Source: Candidatus Saccharimonadales bacterium
Lineage (GTDB): Bacteria > Patescibacteriota > Saccharimonadia > Saccharimonadales > Saccharimonadaceae
Length of the DNA stretch: 6,772 nucleotides
Assembly (NCBI GenBank): GCA_030146045.1
Contig: JASLDG010000038.1
Span: 1 to 6,772 of the forward strand
Direction: 5' to 3'
Under the pieces are notes generated by a model that saw only the letters and a list, made by a program, of their open reading frames with translations, did not search any database and was not told the DNA's origin. Positions within the stretch are counted from its first letter, which is position 1; every line of letters starts with the position of its first letter. Position numbers and translations under genes: made by a program. This document shows, piece after piece, positions 5,559-6,772 of the stretch.

Positions 5559-6416
5559 CTAAGCTTCTTTTTTGCTATTCGCGGTCAATACATCACGCAA
5601 ACCAAATCCGATGACGCCACCAACGAGCGGTGCAATCATGTAGGCTGCAAAGGTCAGCATGTTAAAGTTGCCCCAGTCAACAGCCTGAAGTGCAACAGCA
5701 GCAGCAGGGTTGAAGACGCTATTTGCCAGAACGTAACCACCGGTAATGATACCGAAGACGCCAGCGACAAGCAGGCTAAGACCGACAGTGAAGGCACTTG
5801 TCAGGCGACCCTGATTGCCACGGACGATCGCTGCAACACCAAAGGTGAAGATAGCGGCAGCGATGAGCTCAATAAAGAACACTGCCCACTGGTTTTTATC
5901 GGTAAGTGTTGCAACCTTGAAGAGCTGTGGTGCTGACTGACCAAGCATCGCGCTTGATTCAGTTGCTTGCTGTGGTGCTGCTTCGAGGAACATTTTGAGT
6001 GTTGTGAAGGCCAGACCGGCACCAAGTACTTGCGCGACAACGTATGTCAATGCACGAACTGAGTTGATCTTGCGGGTAACCCATGCACCAACGGTGATTG
6101 CAGGGTTGAGATGTGCACCTGAAATCATACCGACCATCAGAACGATGCCGGCGATCGCGAATGCGACATAAAATGGATTGCCTTGTAGTCCCATGATCGC
6201 GATGGTAAGCAAGAATGTACCGATGAATTCGGCCACAAGTGCAGCAACCAAGAGATTGTCAGGACGACGGCGAACACGAGCAGCTGGCTTTGGTGCACTT
6301 GCGTCGGTTGCTTTTACGGTTGTTACTTTAGTGGTTGTTGTCGATGGCTTGGCAGCAGTTGACTTGACCTTAGTCGTCGTCTTCTTTGCGGTCGCGCCGG
6401 CTTTTTTGGTAGCCAT
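5559..6416 (-). CDS. MIP/aquaporin-family channel with basic N-terminal extension and atypical pore
   Basis: This 285-aa protein is a major intrinsic protein, the family of water, glycerol and small-solute channels. It has the six-helix duplicated fold: AEF at 62-64, the first NPA box in SGAHLNPA (99-106), the second half-repeat beginning near E183, and the second NPA box at 236-238. The pore is unusual. The arginine that normally follows the second NPA (R189 in AqpZ, R206 in GlpF) is Ala239. Counting from the NPA boxes, the other filter positions are V84 (Phe or Trp in AqpZ or GlpF) and I224 (His or Gly), so the constriction should be hydrophobic and uncharged. Residues 1-52 are a Lys/Thr/Ala/Pro-rich tail with about a dozen basic residues, like histone-H1 or AlgP tails. 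The loop at 145-175 is longer than usual. AAGGAGGG (6432-6425) is 8 nt before the ATG. Family assignment is secure; substrate is unknown. Confidence 0.92.
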   Translation of the reverse strand: MATKKAGATAKKTTTKVKSTAAKPSTTTTKVTTVKATDASAPKPAARVRRRPDNLLVAALVAEFIGTFLLTIAIMGLQGNPFYVAFAIAGIVLMVGMISGAHLNPAITVGAWVTRKINSVRALTYVVAQVLGAGLAFTTLKMFLEAAPQQATESSAMLGQSAPQLFKVATLTDKNQWAVFFIELIAAAIFTFGVAAIVRGNQGRLTSAFTVGLSLLVAGVFGIITGGYVLANSVFNPAAAVALQAVDWGNFNMLTFAAYMIAPLVGGVIGFGLRDVLTANSKKEA

Positions 6417-6424
6417 TGGTAAAT

Positions 6425-6432
6425 CCCTCCTT
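6425..6432 (-). promoter_or_regulatory. Strong Shine-Dalgarno of the MIP gene
   Basis: Read on the minus strand this is AAGGAGGG, 8 nt upstream of the ATG at 6416. It is the strongest ribosome site in the window and contrasts with the leaderless neighbours, suggesting high translation. Confidence 0.85.
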
Positions 6433-6450
6433 AATGAATTTATACCGCTT

Positions 6451-6459
6451 AGTATAGCA
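6451..6459 (-). promoter_or_regulatory. Extended -10 promoter of the MIP gene
   Basis: On the minus strand the bases read TGCTATACT, an extended -10. The start site would be near 6444, giving a leader of about 28 nt that holds the Shine-Dalgarno. GGTATAAA (6446-6439) follows, matching the block after the TATACT at 1999-2004. A -35 is weak: TTGTGC (6477-6472) at 15-bp spacing. Confidence 0.65.
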
Positions 6460-6496
6460 TAGATACTCTAAGCACAATAGGTAAGCGTTTAGCGCG

Positions 6497-6505
6497 TGCT
6501 ATACT
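6497..6505 (+). promoter_or_regulatory. Extended -10 promoter of the 79-aa membrane protein gene
   Basis: TGCTATACT is the same extended -10 as in the divergent MIP promoter, about 40 bp away. It ends 9 nt before ATG 6515, so the leader should be only about 2-3 nt. AGAGG at 6506-6510 lies between the -10 and the ATG but would be upstream of the transcript start. Confidence 0.6.
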
Positions 6506-6514
6506 AGAGGTACT

Positions 6515-6754
6515 ATGGGAATGTATATACGGCAAGATGACAAACGTACTGAACTACAAGAGCGTATTGCGGCGGGATTGCAAGATAAAGCAAAGCGCAA
6601 AGCGAAGATTGATGATGATACCCCAGACGGCGTTGATGATTCGGCCTATATTGAGGGAACGAAACAGACGACAAGCCTGGCATGGGTATGGGTGTTGATC
6701 GTCGTGGCGATTATTGCTGCGGCCGTCTACTTTATGATTCAGACGAGCCTCTAA
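6515..6754 (+). CDS. Small C-terminally anchored membrane protein, function unknown
   Basis: This 79-aa protein is not a family I recognise. Residues 1-31 are strongly charged and probably helical, with many Lys, Arg, Gln and Glu. Residues 33-48 form an acidic, Asp-rich linker, and 55-76 is one strong hydrophobic helix ending three residues from the C-terminus, as in tail-anchored proteins. The soluble part should face the cytoplasm. A second in-frame ATG at 6521 (M3) is possible, but 6515 fits the -10 spacing. It is divergent from the MIP gene across a 98-nt gap holding both promoters, so the two may respond to the same signals. The gene is complete, with TAA at 6752-6754; the final 18 bases hold nothing recognisable. 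Confidence 0.7.
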   Translation: MGMYIRQDDKRTELQERIAAGLQDKAKRKAKIDDDTPDGVDDSAYIEGTKQTTSLAWVWVLIVVAIIAAAVYFMIQTSL

Positions 6755-6772
6755 TTTGTAGCTGCCTATTCG

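Noticed and set aside
6178..6462. 94-aa + strand frame opposite the MIP gene start
   Set aside because: It is the complement of the Lys/Thr-rich tail, giving Val/Ala-rich filler, and it runs through the MIP promoter and ribosome site.
1..6772. CRISPR array, insertion sequence, toxin-antitoxin or phage genes
   Set aside because: No spaced direct repeats, transposase or integrase motifs, or paired small toxin/antitoxin-like genes were seen.

Overview
The window looks like ordinary chromosomal DNA of a small-genome bacterium. My best guess is Candidatus Saccharibacteria (TM7) or a related Patescibacteria/CPR lineage. Three things point there: a run of short, mostly single-gene transcription units; several genes whose ATG lies only 6-11 nt after a -10 hexamer with no Shine-Dalgarno (leaderless or nearly so); and several small, lineage-restricted membrane proteins beside housekeeping families (RmuC, PAP2, MIP). 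TGA and TAG both end convincing genes, so the standard bacterial code applies rather than the UGA=Gly code of SR1/Gracilibacteria. The taxon is an inference; no rRNA or marker protein is present.

Layout. Positions 1-277 hold no convincing gene but contain three hairpin-forming inverted repeats. Positions 278-855 encode a CYTH-domain (CyaB-like/triphosphatase-like) protein broken by one apparent single-base deletion near 437-442. Positions 999-1769 encode a secreted protein of unknown function with its own extended -10 promoter and Shine-Dalgarno. It is followed by a long hairpin and a classical terminator, and is bracketed by a 13-bp perfect inverted repeat (904-916 / 1821-1833). Positions 1880-2015 are intergenic, with a consensus -10, a stem-loop and a second -10. 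Then come four + strand genes: a membrane-anchored alpha/beta hydrolase (2016-3278), a PAP2-family lipid phosphatase (3313-3792), a five-helix membrane protein of unknown function (3905-4390) and RmuC (4422-5495). A bidirectional terminator (5511-5548) separates rmuC from a convergent MIP/aquaporin-family channel on the minus strand (5559-6416). That channel is divergent from a 79-aa single-helix membrane protein (6515-6754).

How the genes fit together. The theme is the cell envelope: secreted protein, anchored hydrolase, lipid phosphatase, polytopic membrane protein, channel and small anchored protein. Nearly every gene has its own recognisable promoter, so this is a neighbourhood rather than one operon. 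I see no complete defence system, mobile element, CRISPR array, tRNA or rRNA. The most interesting points are the MIP channel, which lacks the selectivity-filter arginine and carries a histone-H1-like basic tail; the two-class translation-start pattern; and the secreted gene framed by a terminal inverted repeat.
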